From Pyxidicoccus xibeiensis (lineage in GTDB: Bacteria; Myxococcota; Myxococcia; Myxococcales; Myxococcaceae): a stretch of 64,000 nt of DNA. Positions 9,264 to 17,314 of the stretch are shown here, one piece after another. Position numbers and translations under genes: made by a program. A model generated the notes under the pieces. The model was not told where the DNA came from and made no database searches. It worked only from the letters and a program-made list of their open reading frames with translations. The stretch lies in NCBI RefSeq assembly GCF_024198175.1, contig NZ_JAJVKV010000020.1, forward strand, positions 62,001 to 126,000, given 5' to 3'. The stretch's first letter is position 1. Every line of letters begins with the position of its first letter.

Positions 9264-9338
9264 TTGAGCGCACGCGGCCGATTCCGAGAATTGTAGGCTC
9301 CCAGGCCTGCTTGGATGCGCTGGCCCAGGAGGAGCGCC

Positions 9339-9422
9339 ATGGACGTGCTTGCACGCCTGCAGGACTGGTACTCACAGCAGTGCAATGGGGAGTGGGAGCA
9401 CTCCTTCGGGGCGGCTTCCTGA
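9339..9422 (+). pseudogene. Truncated remnant of an Imm53-family immunity protein
   Basis: A 27-codon reading frame with a strong ribosome-binding site (aggagg, 9 nt before the ATG) encodes LQDWYSQQCNGEWEH within its first 22 residues. From memory this matches the start of Imm53-type immunity proteins, which protect against polymorphic or contact-dependent toxins and usually run to about 100 residues. Here the frame stops four residues after HSFG, and I find no continuation in other frames. The remnant lies between the OYE gene and lspA, with no toxin gene nearby. A short functional peptide cannot be excluded, but gene decay is simpler. Confidence 0.6.
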
Positions 9423-9458
9423 GCTTCGACGCCCGCTGCGCTTGCGTGCCTGTCCTGC

Positions 9459-9983
9459 TCACGCCTGCGCGCCACCGCCGCTGTCATCCTGTGTCCTCTC
9501 GCGGTGCGCGGCAAGCAGCGCCAGGCCGACTCCCAGCATGATGGCCACGTCGGCCACGTTGAAGACGCCCGTGCGCACCCGGCCGATGCCGAGAATCATG
9601 AAGTCCACCACGCGCCCATCGTTCACCACGCGGTCGATCCAGTTGCTCAAGCCCCCGCCCACGAGCAGCGCCAGTGCGCCCGAGTGGAACAGGCTCAGCC
9701 GCCGGTTCGCCACCAGGTAGACGAGCATCCCGAGCAGGAAGACGCCCACCCCCGCTGTCAGCAGCCAGAACTGCGCCGGGCGCGAAAGCCCTCCGAAGAG
9801 GCTCAAGAAGGCCCCGGGGTTCTCGTAGTAGTCCAGCCGGAAGAGTCCTCCGAGGAAGGACGTGCCGGGCTCGCCCCGGAGTCCGGAGACGGCCAACTGC
9901 TTCGTCACCTGGTCACACCCCACCGTTCCGGAGAGGACAAGGGCCAGGAGCGTCAGGCGGTGCTTGCGGGCGGGAATGTGCAT
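9459..9983 (-). CDS. lspA: Lipoprotein signal peptidase (SPase II) paralogue
   Basis: LspA cleaves the signal peptide of prolipoproteins in the inner membrane after lipidation of the +1 cysteine. The 174-residue protein has four hydrophobic segments. The two catalytic-Asp regions are visible: the SNWIDRVVNDGRVVDFM block and FNVADVAIM. The usual NxGAAFG loop reads NPGAFLSLFGG, a slight deviation. No ileS gene, the frequent partner of the housekeeping copy, is adjacent. Myxobacteria often carry several lspA copies, so this may be a secondary one. It is transcribed divergently from the next gene. Confidence 0.92.
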   Translation of the reverse strand: MHIPARKHRLTLLALVLSGTVGCDQVTKQLAVSGLRGEPGTSFLGGLFRLDYYENPGAFLSLFGGLSRPAQFWLLTAGVGVFLLGMLVYLVANRRLSLFHSGALALLVGGGLSNWIDRVVNDGRVVDFMILGIGRVRTGVFNVADVAIMLGVGLALLAAHRERTQDDSGGGAQA

Positions 9984-10054
9984 GGTGGCAGTCTGCCATG
10001 GCGCGGGCGCTCCATGGTTGCGGTGTCCTCCCGCTCCACGGAGGATGACGTGGC

Positions 10055-11986
10055 ATGGCTGACACCAAGCGCCGATACGGAATCTGGGTTGTCGTGGGGC
10101 TGCTGCTGCTTGGGTTCCTTGCCTGGTGGGCCCTGGCGCGGAAACCGGACGGCACCCCCGCCGCTGTCACGGCGACTCCCGCCAGCGCTCGTCCTCAGGC
10201 GCCCTCCGCGTCACCTGATGCGCCGCGACAGGCCCCGCCAGCAGCGCAGGCCCTGGAGCCTGGTCCGGTGCTGGAGCTGCCGTCCGCCCGGCGCACGGAA
10301 GCCCCCGCGAGTGCCCCCGGTGCCTTCTCCGGCCGCGTGGTCTCGGCCATCGACGGGCAGGGCGTTTCGGGCGCGGAGCTGACCTTCGCGGGACCGACGG
10401 GCGCTGCCAGCGTCCGCACCAATGAGGCCGGGAACTTCGACTTCAAGCCGGACCGCGAGGGGCTCTGGCAGGTCGCCAGCATCCTCGCGGACGGCTTCCT
10501 TCCCTTCGGCCCCGACTGGGGCCAGAGCCCCATCCGCCTCGTGGCGCGCGCTGGCAGCGGCGTCGAAGGGCTGCTCCTGGCCCTCACCCCCGAGGAGTCC
10601 TGGACCGTGCGCGTCGAGGACCCGGACACACGTCCGCTCGCCGGTGCCCAGGTGCGGCTGCTCACCGGGCGCGCCGGAGAGACGGTGCTCTTCCCCACGC
10701 AGGACCAGTTCGTCACGGGCGCGAACGGAGAGGTCCAGCTCCGCGCTCCCGAGCGCTCCTCGGTGGAGGCTCGCCACCCGGGCCATGCGCCCGCGAGGGC
10801 CGAGCTGAGCGCGCGTGTCCCCAACCGTCGCATCGTGCTGCGCCTGAGGCCCGAGTCCACCGCCGCCACCGAGGTCATCGCGGGCCGTGTCGTGGACGAC
10901 TCCGGCATGGCCATCGCGGGCGCCCGGGTCTGGGTCGAGCCGCCTCGCGCGACGAGCCTCCCGGGCGCCGATGGCACCGACGCGCCCGTGGCCGAGGCCC
11001 TGGCGGACGCGGACGGCCGCTTCGTCCTGGAGCGGCTCCCTCCGGGCCGCTACGACGTGTCCGCCCGCATCCTGGAGCGCGTGGGCACCACCGTCCCGAA
11101 CGTGCAGGCCGGACGGAAGGACCTGGTCCTCACGCTCGCACGAGGCGCCCGCCTCAGCGGCCGGGTGCGCGACGACCAGGGCAACCCGGTCGCGTCCTTC
11201 CGGCTGGAGCTGCTGCTCCACCGTGGCCCCCTGGAGCGAGAAACCGGCACGCCCCTCACCGTGGTGGACCCGGAAGGCCGCTTCGCCGTGGAGGGCGTCG
11301 CTCCGGGCACCTATTCGCTGCAGGTGGCGTCACACGGCTGGGCGCCTTCGCTGTCGTCGGTGCAGGTGGCTCCGGGCACGAAGGAGGTCGGCTCGCTGGA
11401 GGTGACGCTGGCGTCCGGCGTCCGGCTGGAAGGGCAGGTGGTGAAGGCCGGCGGAGGAGGGCCCGTGGCAGGGGCGCGGGTGCAGGCGGAGGGCGGCATG
11501 TATGGCGCCGCGCTCGCCACGGCTTACGACGCAATGACCGACGTATCGGGGCGCTTCGTGATGGAGGGCCTGGCGCCGGGCACGCTGAGCCTGTCGGTGA
11601 GCGCGACGGGGCACGACACGCGCATCGTGGACAGGGTGCGCGTGGGCCCGGGAGCGCCGCCTCTGCCGCCCATCGAGTTGACCCCCGTGGCCGAAGGTGA
11701 GGCCGAGCGGGTGGAGCTGGTGGGCATCGGCGCGGTGCTGGGCCCCCGCGATGATGCGCTGGTGCTCGGGCAGCTCTTCCCCGGAGGCGGGGCCCACGAG
11801 GCAGGGCTCAAGCCCGGAGATGCCATCGTGCGCATCGACGGCACCCCCGTCGTGGAGCTGGGCTTTCCCACCGCCGTGCAGCGCATCCGGGGCCCGGAGG
11901 GCAGCCGCCTTCTGGCAGGCATCCGCCGCGCGGGCCGTACCGAGCTGGAGGATGTCTGGGTGGTGCGCAGGAAGCTCAAGCTCTAG
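10055..11986 (+). CDS. Membrane-anchored protein with carboxypeptidase-regulatory-like repeats and a C-terminal PDZ domain
   Basis: The 643-residue protein has one N-terminal membrane segment (about residues 9-28) with few positive charges following, then a Pro/Ala linker. Four or five beta-sandwich repeats of the CarboxypepD_reg type come next, recognisable by phrases such as GRVVDDSGMAIAGARV, GRVRDDQGNPVASF and DADGRFVLERLPPGRYDV. The final 90 residues form a PDZ domain (GAVLGPRDDALVLGQLF, then AGLKPGDAIVRIDG). This suggests a periplasmic scaffold or sensor that binds peptide tails; no protease domain is present. The ATG at 10055 follows an acggagg site by 9 nt. Multi-repeat proteins of this kind are frequent in myxobacteria. 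Confidence 0.8.
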   Translation: MADTKRRYGIWVVVGLLLLGFLAWWALARKPDGTPAAVTATPASARPQAPSASPDAPRQAPPAAQALEPGPVLELPSARRTEAPASAPGAFSGRVVSAIDGQGVSGAELTFAGPTGAASVRTNEAGNFDFKPDREGLWQVASILADGFLPFGPDWGQSPIRLVARAGSGVEGLLLALTPEESWTVRVEDPDTRPLAGAQVRLLTGRAGETVLFPTQDQFVTGANGEVQLRAPERSSVEARHPGHAPARAELSARVPNRRIVLRLRPESTAATEVIAGRVVDDSGMAIAGARVWVEPPRATSLPGADGTDAPVAEALADADGRFVLERLPPGRYDVSARILERVGTTVPNVQAGRKDLVLTLARGARLSGRVRDDQGNPVASFRLELLLHRGPLERETGTPLTVVDPEGRFAVEGVAPGTYSLQVASHGWAPSLSSVQVAPGTKEVGSLEVTLASGVRLEGQVVKAGGGGPVAGARVQAEGGMYGAALATAYDAMTDVSGRFVMEGLAPGTLSLSVSATGHDTRIVDRVRVGPGAPPLPPIELTPVAEGEAERVELVGIGAVLGPRDDALVLGQLFPGGGAHEAGLKPGDAIVRIDGTPVVELGFPTAVQRIRGPEGSRLLAGIRRAGRTELEDVWVVRRKLKL

Positions 11987-12227
11987 GTCGAGCCCGCTTT
12001 CGGCTGACGCGTTCGTGTACTGGGGCTCAACCGCCGCACGCGCCTCGGCCCGGAAACAGGCACAGGCTCCACCCGGGTCGCGCCGGAACCCTCCACGGCA
12101 TGTGCCTGGACGCCTGCAGCCCTGGCGGGTATGCCCCCCACGCGGTGCTTCCCGTGCCTCCGCGTGGAGGCTACCTTCATGCGCCCCACGCTGTTTCCGT
12201 CCCAGCCGGCCTCCAGGAGCCTTCAGC

Positions 12228-13376
12228 ATGTCGTCCCGCGCCGCCCCCGACTTCGACCTCGCCTCCGTGGATGTGGAGGGCTTCCACCGCGAGCTGAAGG
12301 CGCTGCGCGAGCAGTTGGACGCATCACTCGGCGAGGCGGACCTGGCCCACCTGCGGAAGATCGAGCGCTGGGGCCGGGCGGCCACGCTGCTGGGCGCGGC
12401 GACGTGCTGGGTGGCACCCAACCCCTTCAGCGCCGCGGCGCTCAGCCTGGGCCGCTCCACGCGGTGGCTGCTCATGCACCACGTGGGGCACCGGGGGTAT
12501 GACCGCGTGCCGGGCGTCCCCGCGTCCCGCACCGGCAAGGGCTTCGCCAAGGGCGCGCGCCGCTACCTCGACTGGCTCGACTGGATGATGCCGGAGGCGT
12601 GGAAGTTCGAGCACAACGTCCTCCACCACTCGCATACCGGTGAGGACGCGGACCCCGACCTCCTGGAGCGCAATGCGGAGGGCACGCTGCGCAACCAGGA
12701 CCGGTCGCTCGCGCTGCGCTATGTGCAGCTCGGGCTGCTGGCGCTCACCTGGCGCGCCAGCTACTACGCGCCGGAGACGCTGAGCTCGCTGCGCCGCAAG
12801 GGCCGGCGCCAGGGCGGCTCCCTCACGCGCGAGGAGCTGAAGGAGCTGCTGCTCCAGTGCTACCTGCCGTACGCCGCCGTCTGGTTTGGACTGTTCCCCT
12901 CGGCGTACCTGGTCATCGGGCCGTGGGCCGCGTTCAGCGCGCTGTGCAACTCGGTGATGGCGGACGTGCTCACCAGCCTGCACACGTTCCTGGTGGTGGG
13001 ACCCAACCACACGGGCGAGGACCTGTACCGCTTCGACTCCGCACCCGAGAGCCGTGGCGCGCGCTACGTGCAGCAGGTGATTGGCAGCGCCAACTACCGC
13101 ACCGGTGGCGACCTGAACGACTTCGCCCACCTGTGGCTGAACTACCAGATCGAGCACCACATCTGGCCGGACCTGCCCATGCTCAAGTACCGCGAGGTGC
13201 AGCCCCAGGTGCGCGCCCTCTGCGAGAAGTACGGCATCCCCTACGTGCAGGAGAGCGTCTGGACGCGCGCGCGGAAGATGGTGGATGTGGTGGTAGGCAA
13301 GACCTCCATGCGCAAGCTCGCCACACGTCCGGCGGCGGAGGAGGAGCGCCTCGCGGCCGAGCCTGCCGTAGGCTGA
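12228..13376 (+). CDS. Fatty acid desaturase, membrane di-iron type
   Basis: This 382-residue membrane protein carries the three His boxes of the desaturase family: HHVGH near residues 84-88, HNVLHH near 129-134, and EHHIW near 309-313. They would hold a di-iron site that uses O2 to insert double bonds into acyl lipids. Hydrophobic segments occur around residues 60-80 and 210-260. The substrate (acyl-ACP, acyl-CoA or lipid) cannot be told. Start at 12228 follows an aggag site; the longer reading frame upstream is noncoding overlap with the previous gene. It ends 4 bp before the stop of the convergent next gene. Confidence 0.88.
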   Translation: MSSRAAPDFDLASVDVEGFHRELKALREQLDASLGEADLAHLRKIERWGRAATLLGAATCWVAPNPFSAAALSLGRSTRWLLMHHVGHRGYDRVPGVPASRTGKGFAKGARRYLDWLDWMMPEAWKFEHNVLHHSHTGEDADPDLLERNAEGTLRNQDRSLALRYVQLGLLALTWRASYYAPETLSSLRRKGRRQGGSLTREELKELLLQCYLPYAAVWFGLFPSAYLVIGPWAAFSALCNSVMADVLTSLHTFLVVGPNHTGEDLYRFDSAPESRGARYVQQVIGSANYRTGGDLNDFAHLWLNYQIEHHIWPDLPMLKYREVQPQVRALCEKYGIPYVQESVWTRARKMVDVVVGKTSMRKLATRPAAEEERLAAEPAVG

Positions 13377-13380
13377 GCGC

Positions 13381-13875
13381 TCAGGCGCGCCGGTTTCGCG
13401 AGGACGTGGTCCGGCGCTCCAGCGTCTTCTGCTCCGTGGGAGGGACCTCTTCCTGACGGATGACCTCGGCGTCCACCACGCGGGCCCCATCCGGGCGCGC
13501 CGGCGGGCCGAGCGTCACCACCAGCAGCCGGTAGGACTCTTCCAGCCGCTTGTGCAGCTTGGTGAAGATGAGCTGCGCGGTGCCGGGCATGTCCTCGGTG
13601 TACGTGAAGTACCAGCGCAGCTCGTCCAGGCGCTCGTAGAAGTGGTCCACCACGGACTGTTCCTGCTCGGAGAGGTGGATGAGCTGATCGAAGGCGCCGT
13701 CTGCGTAGCGCGAGGCGATGGTGCCCAGCAGGGGCTCGCGGCTGCGCAGGCGCGAGAAGAGGGTGAACATCTCGTCACGGCGCGCTTCCAGCCGGCGCAT
13801 GATGCCGGCAGCGTCCATCGCGAGCAGGTTGCGGACGCGAGCGGCCATCTCCTCGGCCTTCTTGCGACGAGCCAT
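13381..13875 (-). CDS. Conserved hypothetical protein, helical, 164 residues
   Basis: This soluble protein has a basic N-terminus (MARRKKAEE), a long predominantly helical body rich in Arg, Glu and Leu, and a disordered basic tail. I recognise no catalytic motif. Its start at 13875 is the first ATG; upstream reading in the same frame runs into antisense of the TonB-like gene. It lies downstream of that gene on the same strand with a 49-bp gap and may share its transcript. Function unknown. Confidence 0.65.
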   Translation of the reverse strand: MARRKKAEEMAARVRNLLAMDAAGIMRRLEARRDEMFTLFSRLRSREPLLGTIASRYADGAFDQLIHLSEQEQSVVDHFYERLDELRWYFTYTEDMPGTAQLIFTKLHKRLEESYRLLVVTLGPPARPDGARVVDAEVIRQEEVPPTEQKTLERRTTSSRNRRA

Positions 13876-13924
13876 GGTGCGGCAGCCTACCTCCCCGTGC
13901 CGCGCGGACCAACAGGGGGCCCCG

Positions 13925-15403
13925 TCAGTAGACGCGCAGCAGGCGCGGCTGGCACACGAAGCGCGGGTTGCGGAAGTCGATGATCTCGATTTCTCCCGTC
14001 GTCTCCTCGAAGCGGCCGGCGAGGACCCCCGCGGCTGCCGCGGCGGCGATGTACCAAGCGTCCTCGCCCTCCACGTCCTTGAGCTTGCGGAGGTAGACGA
14101 CGCGCCCCTCCACGGACCAGAGGGTGTGGATGCCATCGGGCCGCACGCCCCGAGCCTGGTCCGGCGGGGGCGGGAGCTTCGCCAGCGCCGGGGGCACCGC
14201 GTTGAGGACGTAGGCGTCATAGGACGGATTGCCGCTCAGGGAGACGAGCTTCGCGTCGCGCAGCGAGCCATCGGGCCCCTGGTGCAGCTCCAGGGTGACG
14301 ACCAGCTTCGAGCCCCCGCCGCCCGCCAGCTTCTGCATCTCCTCGGCGGTCTGGACCTTCATCTGCATGGCTTCCAGCGCCTTCTCCATGCCCTGGCTCT
14401 TGACCTGCTGCTGCAACTTCGTGAGTTGCTCGCTCACGGTGGGGGTCCTGGGCACGGGCCCCGTGCCGGGATTGCCCTTCGCACCGAACCGGCCGGCCTG
14501 TGAGGCCCAGGAGTTCGTCGCATGGTCCAGCAGGCTCGCGCCGGAGAACACCGGGGCGTCCTCGAGCGACTTCTCCAGGGCCTCGCGGAGGCGGCTGAAG
14601 TACGGGTCGATCTGCCCGTTGGCCACGCGCAGGTCGGCCTGCTTGTCCTCGATGAACGAACCCACCCGGCCGGAGACGCGGCCCTGCTCCTCGGCGATGA
14701 GCACCTCGCGGGGAGGACCGGGGTCTCCGGGGCGGAGCGTGCGGCCACTCTGGGACTTCGGGGCCACGGGCCGCGGTCCTCCGGGGAGGAGCGACGGGGG
14801 CAGGGGATAGAAGCCGCCCAGCCGCTCGCGAGGACTGTCGGATGCGGCAGGCCCCTGCGCCATGGCGGCGGAGTCCTGCTGGGGCGCGGGCCCGGTCGGG
14901 GCGGCAGGCTCGGGTGTTGCCGACGCAGGTGGGCCCTCGGCCACCTGGGGTGGGGCTTCGCCTGACGGTGGGGCCGGAGGAGAGGTCACCTGCGCGGGCG
15001 GACCTTCGGCCAGCGGGGCCTCCCTGGGCGCTGTCTCCTCCGGCCGCGTGGCCTCATCCGGAGATTGCGCATCGGGGATGGCTGGCGGCACGGGCGCCAC
15101 GGCGATACCGGATGGCGTCTCTTCTGGCGCCGGTGGAAGAGGCCTGGCCGGAGCGGGCCGGGGGCGGGGCTGCTCTGTGCGCGGTGGTGGCTTCGCGGGC
15201 CGCTCCTCCTTCCGTGCAGGTGCTGGCGCCTCCGGCACCGTGGCGCTCGGAAGGTGGACGATCTCCACCGCGACTGGGGCCTGCATGGACTGCGGCGCGG
15301 TCGGCCGTGGGGGCGGAGCCACGTCCCAGAGCAGGACGAGGAGCGCCGAGTGGATGACGAGTGAGACCAGGGCGGCCCACCCGAGGCGTTGAAACCGCCG
15401 CAT
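13925..15403 (-). CDS. TonB C-terminal domain protein with long Pro-rich linker
   Basis: This protein of about 492 residues has a single N-terminal membrane helix (LGWAALVSLVIHSALLVLLW) and then roughly 200 residues of Pro/Ala/Glu linker. A C-terminal TonB-like domain contains KLVVTLELHQGPDGSLRDAKLVSLSG. TonB-type proteins span the periplasm and transmit proton-motive force to outer-membrane transporters; related domains also occur in gliding and adventurous motility proteins of myxobacteria. No exbB or exbD lies beside it. The ATG at 15403 is preferred; an in-frame GTG at 15415 with an aggaag site very close is an alternative. Confidence 0.75.
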   Translation of the reverse strand: MRRFQRLGWAALVSLVIHSALLVLLWDVAPPPRPTAPQSMQAPVAVEIVHLPSATVPEAPAPARKEERPAKPPPRTEQPRPRPAPARPLPPAPEETPSGIAVAPVPPAIPDAQSPDEATRPEETAPREAPLAEGPPAQVTSPPAPPSGEAPPQVAEGPPASATPEPAAPTGPAPQQDSAAMAQGPAASDSPRERLGGFYPLPPSLLPGGPRPVAPKSQSGRTLRPGDPGPPREVLIAEEQGRVSGRVGSFIEDKQADLRVANGQIDPYFSRLREALEKSLEDAPVFSGASLLDHATNSWASQAGRFGAKGNPGTGPVPRTPTVSEQLTKLQQQVKSQGMEKALEAMQMKVQTAEEMQKLAGGGGSKLVVTLELHQGPDGSLRDAKLVSLSGNPSYDAYVLNAVPPALAKLPPPPDQARGVRPDGIHTLWSVEGRVVYLRKLKDVEGEDAWYIAAAAAAGVLAGRFEETTGEIEIIDFRNPRFVCQPRLLRVY

Positions 15404-15757
15404 CACTGTTCCCACGCTTCCTGAAGACTCGCCGGGGCCCGTGGATGACGGGTCCGGCGCCGGCCCTGCGCTCCCAACAGCATATCCGCCGTGGGGCTTC
15501 CCGCGCCCCTACGAAGGACGCGTCGCGGCATTGCGTGGAGTCCTCGCCATTCTTCGTGAGGGCGTGCGTGCGGTGCCTGACGCTTCGGCCGGCTCGGGGC
15601 CCACGAGGCCTCGGCACCCGCTTTGACGCTTCGCGTCCTTCTCCGACCGTCGTGCCCGGCCCGGGCTCCCGGACGCGAGCCCGAGGTACCTGGAGTATCC
15701 TTCCCGGCAGTTCGCGCCGTGCTGGGCGTCTCCCGCCCGGAAGGGTTCAGGGGCTCG
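15404..15757. other. 354-bp intergenic region without a supported gene
   Basis: The stretch separates the divergent TonB-like gene and the 58-aa peptide gene. It holds short GC-rich inverted repeats (for example cccgggctcccgga at about 15660) but no credible coding frame and no clear -35/-10 pair. Regulatory signals for both flanking genes must lie here. Confidence 0.5.
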
Positions 15758-15934
15758 ATGGACTACCGGAAGTTGTTCCTGGTGCTCGTAGGGGGCGCCA
15801 CCGCCCGCGGTGACGAGGCCACGGCCGCCCAGGTCGTGGACCCTGACGGGCGCACGGGCGCGCCGGGGACATGGAGCAATAGCGACAGCGGCACGGAGGA
15901 AGCGCCGGGCATCGGCGGGGTGCCGGTGTGGTGA
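15758..15934 (+). CDS. Small 58-residue protein coupled to a ferritin-like gene
   Basis: The peptide begins MDYRKLFLVLVGGA, a short basic and hydrophobic N-terminus like a weak signal sequence. It continues with an Asp/Thr/Gly/Ser-rich middle and ends GIGGVPVW. There is no cysteine. Its stop overlaps the start of the next gene (GTG at 15928, TGA at 15932-15934), so the two are probably translated together. Because the partner is a predicted di-iron protein, the peptide could be its substrate or a small exported factor; neither is shown by the sequence. It could also be a decayed lipoprotein that lost its lipobox Cys. Confidence 0.55.
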   Translation: MDYRKLFLVLVGGATARGDEATAAQVVDPDGRTGAPGTWSNSDSGTEEAPGIGGVPVW

Positions 15935-16668
15935 ACGACAGCCCTTCGGAGCCGCTGGCGGACCCGGTACGCAGGCTCGTCGCCGAGGCCTGGACGTTTC
16001 GCCGGCAGGTGGAGCTGGACGCGGCGCTGCGCTTCGCCCGGCTGACGGAGCAGCTCGCGCAGCTGGGCGCGCCCGAGGCGCTGGTCTCCCTGGCCCAGCG
16101 CGCCGCGGAGGACGAGCGGCGCCATGCGGGCATGTGTGAGTTGCTCGCGCGGACGTACGGCCAGGTGGACATGCCCCCCGTGCCGCTCGCGGTGGAGGAG
16201 GTGGCGCCTCCGGGCATGGGCTTTCGCGAGCGGGTGCTCTACGAGGTGGTCGCCGCCTGCTGCATCACCGAGACGGAGAGCACCGCCGTGCTGACGACGC
16301 TGCTGGTGCCGGACGCAACACCCCGGGTGCGCGCGGTGCTGCGCGACATCCTCCGCGACGAGGTGGCGCATGCCCGGCTGGGCTGGGCCTGGCTCGCGCG
16401 CGAGCACGCGGAAGGGGCGGTGGCCTTCCTGGCGGGCCACGTGCCGTCGATGCTGGAGGGCAGCGTCTCGCCCCGGCTCTTCGCAGCAGGGGGACCGGAA
16501 GAGGAGAGCCCCGCGTTGATGAAGCACGGCGTGCTTCCACACACGCGCAAGCGGGAGACCTTCGTTCGGGCGCTGCGAGACGTCGTCTTCCCGGGCCTGG
16601 AGCGCTTCGGAGTGAACACCGGTCCGGGCCGCAGCTGGGTGGAGCGCCGGAGCGCCGCGGGAGCGTAG
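15928..16668 (+). CDS. Ferritin-like di-iron domain protein
   Basis: The 246-residue helical protein has the ligand pattern of a di-iron four-helix bundle: EDERRH near residues 60-65, ITETES around E115, and DEVAH near 144-148, which would supply the Glu and His ligands. Members include iron-storage proteins, rubrerythrin-like proteins and oxygenases of tRNA or peptides; the sequence does not tell which. The start is GTG at 15928 or the adjacent GTG at 15931, overlapping the stop of the small upstream gene. No signal peptide is visible. The C-terminal 60 residues, including GVLPHTRKRETF, are outside the core bundle. Confidence 0.7.
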   Translation: MVNDSPSEPLADPVRRLVAEAWTFRRQVELDAALRFARLTEQLAQLGAPEALVSLAQRAAEDERRHAGMCELLARTYGQVDMPPVPLAVEEVAPPGMGFRERVLYEVVAACCITETESTAVLTTLLVPDATPRVRAVLRDILRDEVAHARLGWAWLAREHAEGAVAFLAGHVPSMLEGSVSPRLFAAGGPEEESPALMKHGVLPHTRKRETFVRALRDVVFPGLERFGVNTGPGRSWVERRSAAGA

Positions 16669-16690
16669 CCGGCACCGCCGGTGTCCCTGC

Positions 16691-16696
16691 TACGGT
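16691..16696 (+). promoter_or_regulatory. Candidate -10 box (TACGGT) for def
   Basis: TACGGT ends 6 nt before the def ATG at 16703, the spacing expected for a leaderless transcript. No clear -35 element is seen. Confidence 0.35.
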
Positions 16697-16702
16697 GGGG
16701 CC

Positions 16703-17305
16703 ATGGTGCTCAAGATTGTCCAGGCAGGCGAGCCGGTGCTGCGGCAGAAGGCGCGCGACCTCACTCCCGAGGAGATCTCCAGTCCCGACGTGCAGCGGCT
16801 GATTGCGCTGATGCGCGACACGATGCGGGACGCGCCCGGTGTGGGGCTGGCGGCTCCTCAGGTGGGCGTGGGGCTGCGGCTGGTGGTGGTGGAGGACCGC
16901 GCCGAGTACCAGGCGGGCCTGTCTCCGGCCGACCTCGCGGCGCGCGAGCGGGCGCCGGTGGCCTTCCACGTGCTCATCAACCCGAGGCTGGTGGTGGAGG
17001 ACCCGACCCCCGCCGAGTTCCACGAGGGCTGCCTGAGCGTGAATGGCTTCGCGGCGCTGGTGTCCCGGGCGCGCGGCGTCCGCGTGGAGGCGCTGGACGA
17101 GCACGGCAAGCCGGTGACGGTGAGCGCGAAGGGCTGGTACGCGCGCATCCTCCAGCATGAGCTGGACCACCTGGACGGCACGCTCTACGTGGACCGGATG
17201 GAGACGCGCACCTTCACCACGGCGGAGAACCACCGCCGCTACCAGGCGGGGCGCACCACCGCCGAGCTGCGCGCGGCCCTGGGCCTGCCCGAGCGGAAGG
17301 GGTAG
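16703..17305 (+). CDS. def: Peptide deformylase
   Basis: Peptide deformylase removes the formyl group from the N-terminal Met of new proteins using Fe2+ or Zn2+. The 200-residue protein has all three motifs: GVGLAAPQVG (residues about 49-58), EGCLSV with the metal-binding Cys near 110, and QHELDH near 151-156 with the two metal His and catalytic Glu. An insertion of about 20 residues after the first motif (EDRAEYQAGLSPADLAARER) is longer than in E. coli. fmt is not adjacent. The MBL hydrolase gene follows after 9 bp on the same strand. Confidence 0.95.
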   Translation: MVLKIVQAGEPVLRQKARDLTPEEISSPDVQRLIALMRDTMRDAPGVGLAAPQVGVGLRLVVVEDRAEYQAGLSPADLAARERAPVAFHVLINPRLVVEDPTPAEFHEGCLSVNGFAALVSRARGVRVEALDEHGKPVTVSAKGWYARILQHELDHLDGTLYVDRMETRTFTTAENHRRYQAGRTTAELRAALGLPERKG

Positions 17306-17314
17306 GGCGGGCCG

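Noticed and set aside
12138..12167. Hairpin ccacgcgg/ccgcgtgg before the desaturase gene
   Set aside because: Eight-bp GC stems are frequent by chance here, there is no T-run, and the loop is 14 nt. Not strong enough to call.
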